Translations under genes and position numbers: made by a program | Notes under the pieces: model-generated | Databases searched by the model: none | What the model saw: the letters and a program-made list of their open reading frames with translations, nothing else | Told to the model about the DNA's origin: nothing | Shown: in pieces, positions 16,595 to 26,445 of the stretch | Numbering within the stretch: the first letter of the stretch is position 1 | How the letters are laid out: each line of letters starts with the position of its first letter | Origin: Bacteroidales bacterium | GTDB lineage: Bacteria; Bacteroidota; Bacteroidia; Bacteroidales; UBA932 | Assembly (NCBI GenBank): GCA_017454265.1 | Contig: JAFTDJ010000037.1 | Coordinates: forward strand, 1 to 48,103 | Direction: 5' to 3' | DNA length: 48,103 nt

Positions 16595-17538
16595 AGATAA
16601 GTCTGGTCATACCTGTTTACAAGGCGGAAAAGACTCTTCCCGCCACACTTGAAAGCATACGCTCTCAGAGTTTTCGTGACTTTGAAGTCATCTTTGTGGA
16701 AGACGCCGGTGCAGACGGCTCGCTCGCCCTGCTGGAGGCTTTCCGCCGCGACAGCGGACTCGACTGCAAACTCATCGCCCTGGAGCACAACGGAGGAGCG
16801 GCGGCAGCCCGCAACAAGGCGCTGGATGCAGCGGAAGGGGAATATCTGGCATTCGCAGACGCCGACGACCTTTTAGACCCAGAGATGCTTTCTTGCGCAG
16901 CACTCGCCGCAGCAGGCAATCCCGATATCGTTGGCTGGGACTGGACTTTCGGCCTCACGAAAGACGGCCGTTATATGCGTCAGGCAGACTACAGCACTCC
17001 CGCCCAGGCGCTCGAAAAACTTACGGGCGGCGCCATGAGATGGAACCTCTGGCTCTTCCTGGTGCGCCGTTCACTTGTAGAACAGAACCGCATACGCTTC
17101 AAGGACGGTTACGACCTCGGCGAAGACATGCAGTTCATACTTCGCTGCTTCCTGCACGCAGGCAGTACCGTGCAGCTGCACAAATCGCTGTACCGCTGGA
17201 ACGCCGTGAGCAGCACCTCCATCAGCCGCAGCTTCGCTCCGGAAAAGCGCGCCCAGATAGAAACGAACCTGAAAGAAGTGGAGGGCGAACTGGATCCCGC
17301 AGCAGTTACAGAACTCAAGCTTTACCTCAAGCGGCCGCTGCTCATAAGCGCAGACCGCAACGACTACGAAACATGGTACTCCTGGTTCCCGGAAGCCAAC
17401 GCCCATGCAGGCGAAGGGGCCAGTCTTCCCTTTCACACGCGCATCCTGCAAAAGATGGCCGCCCGGCGCTGCTGGACAGGGGTGCGGCTCTACTACTACT
17501 TGATCCATAAATTCGTTTACGGCATACTTTACCGCTAA
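16591..17538 (+). CDS. GT2 glycosyltransferase
   Basis: A 315-aa GT-A fold inverting transferase: KISLVIPVYKAEKTLPATLE, FEVIFVEDAGADGS, GGAAAARNKALDAAEGEYLA followed by the DADD metal motif, and a later region with LGEDMQFILRCF (catalytic ED). Typical of capsule GT2 enzymes; the sugar is unknown. It overlaps the previous gene by ATGA, and its TAA shares a base with the next ATG. Confidence 0.92.
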   Translation: MKISLVIPVYKAEKTLPATLESIRSQSFRDFEVIFVEDAGADGSLALLEAFRRDSGLDCKLIALEHNGGAAAARNKALDAAEGEYLAFADADDLLDPEMLSCAALAAAGNPDIVGWDWTFGLTKDGRYMRQADYSTPAQALEKLTGGAMRWNLWLFLVRRSLVEQNRIRFKDGYDLGEDMQFILRCFLHAGSTVQLHKSLYRWNAVSSTSISRSFAPEKRAQIETNLKEVEGELDPAAVTELKLYLKRPLLISADRNDYETWYSWFPEANAHAGEGASLPFHTRILQKMAARRCWTGVRLYYYLIHKFVYGILYR

Positions 17539-18812
17539 TGCTGCGAAAACTGCTCATAGGAAGCATACTTACGATAGTGGTGAGTTTCTACTTCTTCCCC
17601 ATATCGTTCGTATTCCTGCCGGTCGGCCTCAACTCCAAGATCATGCTGGCCGCGCTGGGCATTGCCGCATTCATCTACAACTGTATGCGCAAAGGATCGG
17701 TAGAGCTTTCCCATTACACAATCGCTTCCGCCATATTGGCCGTCCTGTTCTCCGTATGGTGTTTCTTCAGCATCACGGTAAACGACTATTACAACGACAC
17801 ATATGCCACATACATAGTGTCTTACCTCACCTGGATGGCAGGCGCATACGGCGTGTATTTCTGCCTCACGCTGGCATACGAACGGGTGGACCTGGACATT
17901 CTCACCAGATACCTTGCCATAGTGGGAGTATTCCAGTGCGTAAGCGCCATCCTGATAGACAACGTACCGGCATTCAGCGACTTCGTGGATACGTTCATGT
18001 ACCAGGCAGACAACTACTATAAGGTGAATCACCGTATGTACGGCATCGGCGCCGCCCTGGACCCTGCCGGCGTGCGGTTTTCCACCATCCTGATACTTCT
18101 TGCCCACCAGTTCTCCGCTAATCCGAAAGTGCGCGGAAGAGACCTCTTCCAAGCAACACTGCTTATAGCCTTCGCCTTCATTACCGTCATAGGATGCGTT
18201 ATTTCCCGTACCACCATGATAGGCAGCGGAATGGGTATCGCCTATATCCTCATATCCATAATACGCCTGCGCAGGGGCGGCTTCGTGACCACAAAGATGG
18301 TGAGGAACTTCTTTATTTTCGCACTTGTGCTCACAGGCCTCATTGCCGCCGGAATCTATCTGTTCCGCACCAGCAAGCCTTTCGAAGGATATCTTCGCTT
18401 CGGATTCGAGGCCTTCTTCAATTGGGCGGAGACGGGCGAATTCCATACCGGTTCCACAGACACCCTCAATGAAATGTGGGTATGGCCTGAAGATATGCGG
18501 ACCTGGTTTATAGGAAGAGGAACCTTCGGCGTCTTCGAGAACGATTCAGACATCGGATACTGCAACTTCATCCTTTACAGCGGCCTGATAGGAATGACAC
18601 TGTTCTCCATTTTCTTCATTTACTGCCACCTTGTACTAAATACCAAGTTCCGTAATTTCGCAATAACCTCGCTGCTGTTCATTGCCCTTACTTTCATAAT
18701 ATGGCTCAAAGTAACCACGGACATATTCTTTATTACGGCGCTGCTGTTCTGCATCGAGGGCGACTTGAATGAAGAAGAGCCGTACGAACTTGAAGAAACT
18801 GAAGCTGCATGA
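17538..18812 (+). CDS. wzy: Wzy-type polysaccharide polymerase candidate
   Basis: A 424-aa integral membrane protein with about ten to eleven hydrophobic segments and a large periplasmic loop in the second half (about residues 275-335, with ETGEFHTGSTDTLNEMW and WFIGRGTFG). Such topology, plus the WPEDMRTWFIGRG loop with acidic and Arg residues, is that of O-antigen ligase/polymerase-like proteins. As the only such protein in a cluster that has a flippase, an initiator and Wza/Wzc homologues, it is the best Wzy candidate. Wzy families are poorly conserved, so the call relies partly on context. Confidence 0.8.
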   Translation: MLRKLLIGSILTIVVSFYFFPISFVFLPVGLNSKIMLAALGIAAFIYNCMRKGSVELSHYTIASAILAVLFSVWCFFSITVNDYYNDTYATYIVSYLTWMAGAYGVYFCLTLAYERVDLDILTRYLAIVGVFQCVSAILIDNVPAFSDFVDTFMYQADNYYKVNHRMYGIGAALDPAGVRFSTILILLAHQFSANPKVRGRDLFQATLLIAFAFITVIGCVISRTTMIGSGMGIAYILISIIRLRRGGFVTTKMVRNFFIFALVLTGLIAAGIYLFRTSKPFEGYLRFGFEAFFNWAETGEFHTGSTDTLNEMWVWPEDMRTWFIGRGTFGVFENDSDIGYCNFILYSGLIGMTLFSIFFIYCHLVLNTKFRNFAITSLLFIALTFIIWLKVTTDIFFITALLFCIEGDLNEEEPYELEETEAA

Positions 18813-19942
18813 AAATAATATACTGTATGGCGGACGTCTATAATCCCGGCGGAATGGAGCGCGTGCTGCTCAACAAACTCCGCTGGTGGGCGTCCCGCGG
18901 CGACTGCGAGCTCCTGCTCGTAACCACCGACCAGAAAGACCGTCCGCCATTCTACGAATTCCCTCCCCAGGTACACCGTATAGACTTGGGAATCAATTAC
19001 AAAGATGACAACGGCCGCAACCCCGTGGCCAAAACGCTTTCGTACCTGCGCAAACGCCGCAAGCACAAACACAAACTGACCGGCCTGCTGATGCAGGAGA
19101 AGGCGGATATCGTGGTTTCCCTGTATCCGTCCGAGTCGTCCTTCATCCCCGACATCAAAGACGGCAGCAAGAAAGTGCTCGAACTCCACTTCAACAAATA
19201 TTTCCGCCTGCAGTACAACCGGAGCGGACTTCTGGGACTTGCAGACAAGCTTCGCACCCGTCAGGACGAAAAGATAGTACGCAAATTCGACCGCTTCGTA
19301 GTACTCACCAGGCAGGATGCGGAAAACTGGGGAAGGCTGCCGAACCTGCAGGTGATACCCAATGCCGCCCTGAACATACCCGGTCTGAGGCACAGCCTGA
19401 ACAACAAAAGGGTGATCGCCGTAGGCCGGCTCGACTACCAGAAGGGATTCGACCGCCTGCTGGAGGCCTGGGCCCTGATTCCGGAAAAAACACGTTACGG
19501 CTGGAGGCTGGACATTTTTGGTCAGGGTGAATGGGAAGAAATGCTCAAAGCCAGGGCAAAAGAATTGGGGATTGCAGATTCGGCCGTCATCAACAAACCC
19601 ACAGACAAAATTTTCTCCGAGTACGCATCCAGCGACTTTCTGGTAATGAGTTCCCATTACGAAGGCTTCCCCATGGTGATGATTGAGGCGATGGCCTGCG
19701 GTCTGCCGGCAGTGAGCTTTGATTTCATGTGCGGCCCCAGGGATATAATCGTTCCGGAGGAAAACGGACTCATAGTAAAAGAAGGTGATATACAGGCCCT
19801 CGCAAACGCCATCAAGCGTCTTATGGAGGATCCTGAACTTCTCTGGAAAATGTCTGCGGAGGCGCTGAAAATTTCCAGCACCTATTCAGAGGCGTCTGTT
19901 ATGGCTCAATGGGAAAAATGTTTCAACGATTTAAAACGGTAG
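18809..19942 (+). CDS. GT4 glycosyltransferase
   Basis: A 377-aa GT-B retaining transferase with the N-terminal IIYCMADVYNPGGMERVLLNK, a mid-protein VIAVGRLDYQKGFDRLLEAW, and the donor site HYEGFPMVMIEAMACGLPAV with its E-x7-E motif. It should add a hexose or related sugar to the lipid-linked repeat unit. It overlaps the polymerase gene by four bases and the acyltransferase gene by 34. Confidence 0.92.
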   Translation: MKIIYCMADVYNPGGMERVLLNKLRWWASRGDCELLLVTTDQKDRPPFYEFPPQVHRIDLGINYKDDNGRNPVAKTLSYLRKRRKHKHKLTGLLMQEKADIVVSLYPSESSFIPDIKDGSKKVLELHFNKYFRLQYNRSGLLGLADKLRTRQDEKIVRKFDRFVVLTRQDAENWGRLPNLQVIPNAALNIPGLRHSLNNKRVIAVGRLDYQKGFDRLLEAWALIPEKTRYGWRLDIFGQGEWEEMLKARAKELGIADSAVINKPTDKIFSEYASSDFLVMSSHYEGFPMVMIEAMACGLPAVSFDFMCGPRDIIVPEENGLIVKEGDIQALANAIKRLMEDPELLWKMSAEALKISSTYSEASVMAQWEKCFNDLKR

Positions 19943-20901
19943 ACCTGCTCAAGGTGCTGCTCACCGTGGGCATCGTTTTCAGGCATTCCGAGATGCCTGC
20001 GGCCGCCGGTATCTCCGAGGCGTTCGACGGGATTAGCCGGGCCATGATGCTGCTCACGGAACTATGCGTGCCGCTCTTTTTCGTCCTCTCAGGCTTCCTG
20101 TTCTTCCGCAACGCTCCGGATATGCCGGGTGCAGGTTTTTTCCTTGGGAAGATGAAGAAAAGGGTGTTCTCGCTGCTGATTCCTTATGTGATTGCCAACT
20201 GCGTTGCATTCGCCTGCTACTGGGCTGCGTACCGCTGGGCCCCTTCAATGATGTCGGGCTTCTTCGGCGACGACTGGCGCAAGCCGATGTTCATATTCTG
20301 GACGGGGCCCGTCAATATGTCGCTATGGTTCATCAGGGACCTCATCATCGCAGTGCTTTTCGCTCCCCTCACCTGGGCCATCGTGCGTTTCACCCGCATC
20401 TGGGGAGTCGTGGCGCTGGGTCTGGTGTGGTATTTTGTAGGCATGCAGCCGTGGTACAACTTTTTCTTCGCCCTGGGCGCCTGGGCAGCGGTCTGGAAGA
20501 TTGATGCCGGCGAAATCTGCCGCAAGACAGGCCCCTGGTGGCTGTTGCTCTACCTGTGCAGTAGCGCCGCAGCGTTCAAGAATCCGGAACTTACAAACCT
20601 CACCGTCATTTCCGGACTGCCGCTGTGCATTTACGCCGCCGGCGTTATTCAAAGGCGTTTCAACCTGGAGCTCCCCCCATCCTGGCAGGCCTGGTGCTTT
20701 TTCATCTACCTGTACCATTACGTTCTGGTTATCGTACTGAAAAAAGGCCTCCTGGCCTGGCTGCAGCCCACGGGCGGATGGGCGCTGGCGGGCATTTATA
20801 TGGCATCCGCCCTGATTACCATAGGCGTTCTCTCATTAATTTATGTTCTGCTGCGCAAACTGGCGCCGCGCGTGACCGGAGTGATAGTAGGAGGAAAATA
20901 A
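19909..20901 (+). CDS. Membrane acyltransferase 3 family protein, second copy
   Basis: A 330-aa polytopic protein with the Acyl_transf_3 start (FKTVDLLKVLLTVGIVFRHS with the conserved His), LCVPLFFVLSGFLFF and NMSLWFIRDL. It is a diverged paralogue of the protein at 11660. Two acylation steps, or acylation of two different residues, are suggested. Either of two in-frame ATGs (19909 or 19918) could start it; both overlap the GT4 gene, as is usual in this operon. Confidence 0.88.
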   Translation: MGKMFQRFKTVDLLKVLLTVGIVFRHSEMPAAAGISEAFDGISRAMMLLTELCVPLFFVLSGFLFFRNAPDMPGAGFFLGKMKKRVFSLLIPYVIANCVAFACYWAAYRWAPSMMSGFFGDDWRKPMFIFWTGPVNMSLWFIRDLIIAVLFAPLTWAIVRFTRIWGVVALGLVWYFVGMQPWYNFFFALGAWAAVWKIDAGEICRKTGPWWLLLYLCSSAAAFKNPELTNLTVISGLPLCIYAAGVIQRRFNLELPPSWQAWCFFIYLYHYVLVIVLKKGLLAWLQPTGGWALAGIYMASALITIGVLSLIYVLLRKLAPRVTGVIVGGK

Positions 20902-20902
20902 C

Positions 20903-22120
20903 ATGGCTAAAAAGTTGCTTCAGATAAATCCGGTCGTGCGACTGAATACATCTACCGGACGCATCCTTAAGGAAATCGGGGAACTCGCAATCTCCGAAGG
21001 ATGGGACAGTTACGTAGCCTATAGCGGAGCCCGGGACGGTATGCCGCAGCACAGCTCCAGACTGGTGCCGGTAGGAGACAAGGCAGACCTTGTAACGCAC
21101 CTTCTGGCCACCCGCCTTTTCGACGCCCACGGCCTTGCATCCAAGCGCACCACCGGCTCGTTCATCCGCAGGATAAAGGAAATTGATCCCGACGTAATAC
21201 ATATACACAACATCCACGGCTACTTCCTCAACTACCCTATGCTCTTCCGCTATCTCGCAGAAAGCGGGAAGCCGGTAGTATGGACCGTGCACGATTGCTG
21301 GCTATATACCGGCCACTGCTACTATTATTCTGCCGCAGGATGCGACAAATGGAAGGCCGGATGCGGCAATTGTCCTCAAAAGAGAGCCTTTCCCGCAAGC
21401 CTGCTTTTCGACCGTTCGGCCCGCAACTGGAAAGACAAGAACAAGGCATTCGGCTCGCTGGAGAATCTCACCATCGTACCGGTTTCCGAGTGGATAAGGA
21501 AAGAGATGGCATCGTCCTTTCTTGCCGGCAAAAGATTCCGCGTAATCCATAACGGAATAGACCTGGAGACTTTCCGCCCGGAGGCGGCAGGCGAAGGGAA
21601 GCAGGAAGGCAGGGTATATCTCGGAGTAGCCAGCATATGGCTCAAGGAAAAAGGCTTTGACGACCTCATGACGCTCGCCGGAAAACTCCTCCCGGACGAG
21701 AAGCTTGTGCTGGTTGGGCGCGCAACAGACGAACAGAAGGCGAGGATTCCCGCCAATGTTACCCTGATAGAGCGCACGGAGAACATCGGCAAACTCGCTG
21801 AGCTGTACGCATCTTCCGACGTATTCCTGAATCCCACCTGGCAAGACAACTATCCTACCGTGAACCTGGAATCCATTGCCTGCGGCACGCCGGTGGTGAC
21901 TTACCGCACCGGGGGCAGCACCGAGGCGGTTGCAGACGGCAACGGATTCGTCGTGGAGCAGGGAGACGTGGACGCTTTGCTGGAAAAAGCGCGGGAAGCC
22001 GCCTCCATGAACAAGGCACAGACCGTCTCCAGGCTGCGGGAATATGCAATCGGGCACTTCCGCAAGGAAGATTGCTACAAAAAATATATAGAATTATATG
22101 AAGATCTTACAGCTAGGTAA
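20903..22120 (+). CDS. GT4 glycosyltransferase
   Basis: A 405-aa GT-B enzyme opening with KKLLQINPVVRLNTSTGRIL, then VIHIHNIHGYFLNYPMLF, PVVWTVHDCWLYTGHCYYY and a Cys-containing stretch (CDKWKAGCGNCPQKR), a set typical of capsule GT4 enzymes that share this Cys-rich loop. The donor site is LNPTWQDNYPTVNLESIACG. It starts one base after the acyltransferase stop and overlaps the next gene by 23 bases. Confidence 0.92.
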   Translation: MAKKLLQINPVVRLNTSTGRILKEIGELAISEGWDSYVAYSGARDGMPQHSSRLVPVGDKADLVTHLLATRLFDAHGLASKRTTGSFIRRIKEIDPDVIHIHNIHGYFLNYPMLFRYLAESGKPVVWTVHDCWLYTGHCYYYSAAGCDKWKAGCGNCPQKRAFPASLLFDRSARNWKDKNKAFGSLENLTIVPVSEWIRKEMASSFLAGKRFRVIHNGIDLETFRPEAAGEGKQEGRVYLGVASIWLKEKGFDDLMTLAGKLLPDEKLVLVGRATDEQKARIPANVTLIERTENIGKLAELYASSDVFLNPTWQDNYPTVNLESIACGTPVVTYRTGGSTEAVADGNGFVVEQGDVDALLEKAREAASMNKAQTVSRLREYAIGHFRKEDCYKKYIELYEDLTAR

Positions 22121-23252
22121 GTTCTACCCCATCTACGGCGGAGTGGAAAAGGTAATGTGGAACCTCACTCTCGGCCTTGCCGAGCGTGGTGTGGCCTGCG
22201 ACATGCTTTGCGCCTGTCTGAAAGGGACGAAAGTGGAGCCGGAACTGCAAGACCTCACCAAGCAGACAAAAGACGGATTCGAAATCGGACTGGGACCTTA
22301 CGGGCGCGTCATATGCGTGCCGGCCATAACCAAGAAGGCCAAGACCATGATTTCCCCCGCCATGATAAAATACCTTCGCAAACACGCCTCGGAGTACGAT
22401 ATCATTCACGTCCATCACCCCGACCCCATGGCCGCCCTTGCCTTGTTCCTGAGCGGTTACACAGGGCGCGTAATCCTGCACTGGCACAGCGACATCCTCA
22501 GCCAGAAGGTATTCCTAAGTTTCTACAAGCCTCTGCAGAAATGGCTCATACACAGGGCGGAGAGAATAATCGGAACGTCTCCGGTATATCTGAGCCAGTC
22601 ATCGGCCTTGAAAGACAGCCAGAAAAAGGTGATTGCCGTACCCATAGGCATTATGCCTGTAGTTTACGACATCAAAGCCGCCGCCGAAATCAGGAACTCC
22701 ATTCCGGGAAAGAAAATCGTATTTTCGCTTGGTCGTCTGGTACCATACAAGGATTTCAGCACGCTGGTACAGTGTGCCCGCTATCTAAGCGACGACTATG
22801 TGATACTGCTTGGAGGAGTTGGACCGCTGCGCGAAGAACTGGAAAGGCAGATTGCAGAAAACGGACTGGAGGAGAAAGTTATGCTGCTGGGGTTCATCGA
22901 GACCTGGGAGCTGCCCGCCTACTTCGGGGCAAGTGACTTGTATGTAATGAGTTCCGACCGCAAGACGGAAGCCTTCGGCATAGTGCTTATCGAGGCTATG
23001 TCCTGCGGCAAGCCTGTTGTTGCGACCATGATACCCGAATCCGGCGTCTCATGGGTCAACACCAACGGCCTCTCAGGCTACAACGTACCTCCCCACAACC
23101 CAAGGGCGATGGCGGAGGCCATAACAAAAATCTGCGCCGATACGGATACCTACATGCAGTTCTGCGCCGGTGCGATGGAAAGGTTCGAAACTGCTTTCAC
23201 ATCCCGTGAAATGATAGATAAAACACTCAAGATATATGAAAAAAAGATTTAA
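22098..23252 (+). CDS. GT4 glycosyltransferase
   Basis: A 384-aa GT-B enzyme: MKILQLGKFYPIYGGVEKVM, IIHVHHPDPMAALALF, VILHWHSDIL, VFSLGRLVPYKDFSTLV and the donor site KTEAFGIVLIEAMSCGKPVV. This is a mannosyl- or glucosyltransferase-like GT4, the third in the operon. The gene overlaps the Wza-like gene by 17 bases. Confidence 0.92.
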   Translation: MKILQLGKFYPIYGGVEKVMWNLTLGLAERGVACDMLCACLKGTKVEPELQDLTKQTKDGFEIGLGPYGRVICVPAITKKAKTMISPAMIKYLRKHASEYDIIHVHHPDPMAALALFLSGYTGRVILHWHSDILSQKVFLSFYKPLQKWLIHRAERIIGTSPVYLSQSSALKDSQKKVIAVPIGIMPVVYDIKAAAEIRNSIPGKKIVFSLGRLVPYKDFSTLVQCARYLSDDYVILLGGVGPLREELERQIAENGLEEKVMLLGFIETWELPAYFGASDLYVMSSDRKTEAFGIVLIEAMSCGKPVVATMIPESGVSWVNTNGLSGYNVPPHNPRAMAEAITKICADTDTYMQFCAGAMERFETAFTSREMIDKTLKIYEKKI

Positions 23253-24009
23253 ATGGTGGATACTGGCAGTCGTCCTGCTGCTGCCCCTATCCTGTGCAAC
23301 ACCCAAGAAACTCGGGCTCCTGCGCGACCTTGAGTACAATGTACCCGAGGGCGCCAGGCCGGCGCCTGAACTCAGGCTCAAGGTAGATGACAGGGTGAGC
23401 ATTCAAGTATTCAGTGAAGAAATCGAACTGGCCGCTCCCTTCAATGCCGTCGCCCCCCAAAAGAGCGACGACGTAGGGACCCTCCTTGGTTCCACCTATG
23501 GAGTTGATGCACTCGGAAATATAGATTTTCCCGTGCTTGGGAGGATTCATGTGGAAGGTAAAACCCTGAATGAAGTAAAGAAAGTTATCGCAGACGAAAT
23601 CACCCGCCGGGGATACATCAAGGAGCCGGTGGTGAAAGTGGAGCTTGAGAACTTCACCGTCACTGTGATAGGCGAAACGCAGCAGAGCGTTATGCCCGTG
23701 GAGGGGACGAGCATCAACCTGCTCCAGGTGATTGCCGCTTCGGGCGGTCTGGACCTCGACTATGCAAAACTGCCGGACATAATGGTGGTGCGCACGGAAA
23801 AGGGAATACGTACTGCATATACGGTAAACCTTCAGTCCAAAAAGCTGTTCGATTCGCCCGTGTTCTATCTACAGCAAAACGACATCGTGTATATCAAAAC
23901 GCGGGGACTGCGGCTCTCGAGCGGAGGTGACCTCTTCCTGAAGGTATTCACGCCTGCAATATCGGCCATCTCTGCCATTGCATATATGTTACTATGGACA
24001 TCACGCTAG
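23236..24009 (+). CDS. wza: Polysaccharide export lipoprotein (Wza-like)
   Basis: A 257-aa protein with a lipoprotein signal (LLLPLSC, Cys at about residue 19), a Poly_export domain (LRLKVDDRVSIQVFSE, YGVDALGNIDFPVLGRIHVEG) and a SLBB domain (VTVIGETQQSVMPVEGTSINLLQVIAASGG). The C-terminus has a hydrophobic stretch (FTPAISAISAIAYMLLW) that may be the short outer-membrane helix. It should form the periplasmic and outer-membrane channel and dock to the Wzc-like protein encoded three bases downstream. Confidence 0.93.
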   Translation: MKKRFKWWILAVVLLLPLSCATPKKLGLLRDLEYNVPEGARPAPELRLKVDDRVSIQVFSEEIELAAPFNAVAPQKSDDVGTLLGSTYGVDALGNIDFPVLGRIHVEGKTLNEVKKVIADEITRRGYIKEPVVKVELENFTVTVIGETQQSVMPVEGTSINLLQVIAASGGLDLDYAKLPDIMVVRTEKGIRTAYTVNLQSKKLFDSPVFYLQQNDIVYIKTRGLRLSSGGDLFLKVFTPAISAISAIAYMLLWTSR

Positions 24010-24012
24010 CCT

Positions 24013-26445
24013 ATGAAACAGTCAAATAAGAAAGTTACCCGCAACGAGCAGGTAAACCTGATAGACATTTTCTACTACCTGCTGAACAACTGGATTTGGT
24101 TCGTGCTGTGCATTGCCGTGTGCCTGGTCGTAGCATATTCCCGCTACTCCAGGATGCCGTTTTCGTACACCAGCAACGTTACGGCAGTCCTGAAAGATCC
24201 CAGTAACGGTACCCGCTCCGCACGGCTGGATACCTACGACAATATGATAAACGCCGTGTCTGTGACGCACGAGGAACTGCAGCTCCGTTCCTGGACGCTG
24301 ATGTCGGAAGTCGTGAAGGCCCTGGACGCAGACGTAAGCTACATGGAGCACATCAAGTTCCGCGAAGTGGAACTGTACTCCTCGCTCACGCCCGTGCGCA
24401 TGCTGTTCAGCCGCGGTGCTGATGATCCCGGCCTGTTCGACATCACCGTTACCCCTATGGACAACGAGTCCGTCAGCATAGACAGGGGTGCCGGCAATGT
24501 GGAGCTGGTCGCTCTTGGAGACACGGTTCGCGTGGGAAACGGCAACGTTGTTTTCCTGCCTACGGCAAGATACTCGGAATCTTACTTCAACACGCCCATA
24601 CGTGTGCGTAAGCTCCCGGTCGCAGAAGTGGCAGTATCGTTCGTGAACTGCCTGCGGGTGTCGCACAAGGACCAGATTATCACAATGGTGATGACCGACG
24701 CCAACGCCCAGAGGGCCGCAGACGTGCTGAATATGCTCATAGAGAAGTATAACGAAGACGCTATCAAGGAGAAGAACAAGGTAGCCGTGAATACCGCCAC
24801 CTTCATAGAAGAAAGACTCCGCCTTATTGAGCAGGAACTCGGCGGAGTGGAGAACAGCCTCGCTAACTTCCAAAGCACGAACCAGCTTATGGATGTAGAT
24901 GAGGCCGCCGCCAGGTATCTGAGCGAAAGCCGCGAATACAGCGACGAAATGGTATCCGTAGAAACCCGTATGTCGCTTGCAAAGTATCTCCGGGACTATA
25001 TCAACCAATATGCAGGAGACTACCAGATGATTCCGGCAAACACCGGGCTGGAAGATGCCAACATAGAAGCCGTGATAGCCTCTTACAACGAACTGATTCT
25101 CCGTCGCGAGAAACTCGTGGCGGCCAGCAGCCTTGAGAGTCCCGCCGTGAAACAGGTGGAGAACACTCTTACCACGCTCAGACACAATGTGCTGGGACTC
25201 ATCGCCAACCTGCAGAGCAGTCTGGAGATATCCCACCAGGACCTGGCCCGTCGTGAGAAGGCGGCGATACAGCAGTATGCTTCCATGCCGGGCAAAGCCC
25301 GCGAGATGCTGGAAATCCAGCGCCAGCAATCCATAAAGGAGGAGCTTTACATCTTCCTGCTGAACAAGCGCGAGGAAAACGCCCTTACACAGGCCATGGC
25401 AGACGACAACATCAGGTCCATAGACCCGGCAAAGTCCAACTACATCCCTTCGTCTCCCCAGAGAATGAAGATTATGCTGCTGGCCTTCCTCATCGGCCTT
25501 GTGATTCCTGCCACCGTGCTCATCGCGCGTCTTTTCCTCGACACCAAGATTCGCACGCGCAAGGAAATCGAGGAAAACATAGACGTGCCTTTCCTGGCCG
25601 AGATTCCGCTGAACAAGGAACTCCGCAACTTTATTCGCGTAGCCAAAAAGCATAAAAAAGGAGATGAAGAGGTCTCGCCCTTCGTGTACGAATCCAGCTC
25701 CAACAGCGTATTCACGGAGGCTATGCGCATGATGTGCACCAACCTGTCGTTCCTCGACCCTGACAGCAAACCGCCGCTCGTGGTCGGTACCACCTCGTAC
25801 TCATCTGCTTCCGGCAAGACATTCATTGTGGCGAATATGGCCGCATGCCTTGCCGACGCCCAGAAGCGGGTGATAATCATCGACTCGGATATGCGCAAGC
25901 GATCCCTCTCCGGAGTGCTGGGCCTGAAGCACAAGACCACGGGCCTCTCCAACTATCTGTACGACCCGGAGATGCAGCTCGACGAGGTGCTTCACAAGGA
26001 CGTTAAGCCAGGAGTCGATTTCATTCCCGCCGGTTCCACTCCTCCCAACCCGGGAGAACTGCTCGGGCGGCCCCGTTTCGACGATCTTATATCCAAACTG
26101 CGCGGAATGTACGACTACATTCTCATAGACGGCGTTCCCGTACAGATGCTCTCCGACCCTCTTATCGTGAACAGGGTGGTGGACTGCAACCTGTTCATCC
26201 TGCGCAGCGGGCAGCTCGACAGGCGCATCCTGCCCCAGCTGGACGAACTCAACGAGAACAGGCACCTCAGCAATATGGCCATCGTATTCAACGGTCCGGA
26301 GGTTAAGCGCAGCCGCGGCTACGGCTTCGGCAGCTATGGTTACGGATATGGATACGGATACGGCGCGGGATATGGCTATGGATACAGAGACGATGAGGGT
26401 AAAAACGAAACCCTTGTCAAGAAGATTCTCAAAAAGCGCAAATGA
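24013..26445 (+). CDS. wzc: Chain-length/export tyrosine autokinase (Wzc-like)
   Basis: An 810-aa BY-kinase fused to its Wzz-type membrane part. Order: TM1 (about 24-42), Wzz/periplasmic coiled coils (about 200-430), TM2 (about 485-505), then the kinase. The P-loop reads S-S-A-S-G-K-T (597-603), Walker A' I-D-S-D-M-R (D624, D626), and Walker B ILIDGVP (D706). The C-terminus (about 770-795) is a Gly-Tyr cluster with about a dozen tyrosines, the expected autophosphorylation tail. It controls chain length and export together with the Wza-like protein. A matching Wzb-type phosphatase was not seen in the window. Confidence 0.94.
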   Translation: MKQSNKKVTRNEQVNLIDIFYYLLNNWIWFVLCIAVCLVVAYSRYSRMPFSYTSNVTAVLKDPSNGTRSARLDTYDNMINAVSVTHEELQLRSWTLMSEVVKALDADVSYMEHIKFREVELYSSLTPVRMLFSRGADDPGLFDITVTPMDNESVSIDRGAGNVELVALGDTVRVGNGNVVFLPTARYSESYFNTPIRVRKLPVAEVAVSFVNCLRVSHKDQIITMVMTDANAQRAADVLNMLIEKYNEDAIKEKNKVAVNTATFIEERLRLIEQELGGVENSLANFQSTNQLMDVDEAAARYLSESREYSDEMVSVETRMSLAKYLRDYINQYAGDYQMIPANTGLEDANIEAVIASYNELILRREKLVAASSLESPAVKQVENTLTTLRHNVLGLIANLQSSLEISHQDLARREKAAIQQYASMPGKAREMLEIQRQQSIKEELYIFLLNKREENALTQAMADDNIRSIDPAKSNYIPSSPQRMKIMLLAFLIGLVIPATVLIARLFLDTKIRTRKEIEENIDVPFLAEIPLNKELRNFIRVAKKHKKGDEEVSPFVYESSSNSVFTEAMRMMCTNLSFLDPDSKPPLVVGTTSYSSASGKTFIVANMAACLADAQKRVIIIDSDMRKRSLSGVLGLKHKTTGLSNYLYDPEMQLDEVLHKDVKPGVDFIPAGSTPPNPGELLGRPRFDDLISKLRGMYDYILIDGVPVQMLSDPLIVNRVVDCNLFILRSGQLDRRILPQLDELNENRHLSNMAIVFNGPEVKRSRGYGFGSYGYGYGYGYGAGYGYGYRDDEGKNETLVKKILKKRK

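Noticed and set aside
24022-25653. Long minus-strand open frame (543 codons) opposite the Wzc-like gene
   Set aside because: It has no family motifs, low-complexity His/Val/Gly composition, and mirrors the codon pattern of the convincing plus-strand gene.
26320-26385. Tandem GGNTAY repeats at the end of wzc, at first glance a short repeat array
   Set aside because: They encode the in-frame Gly-Tyr autophosphorylation tail and have no spacers, so they are not a CRISPR or satellite array.
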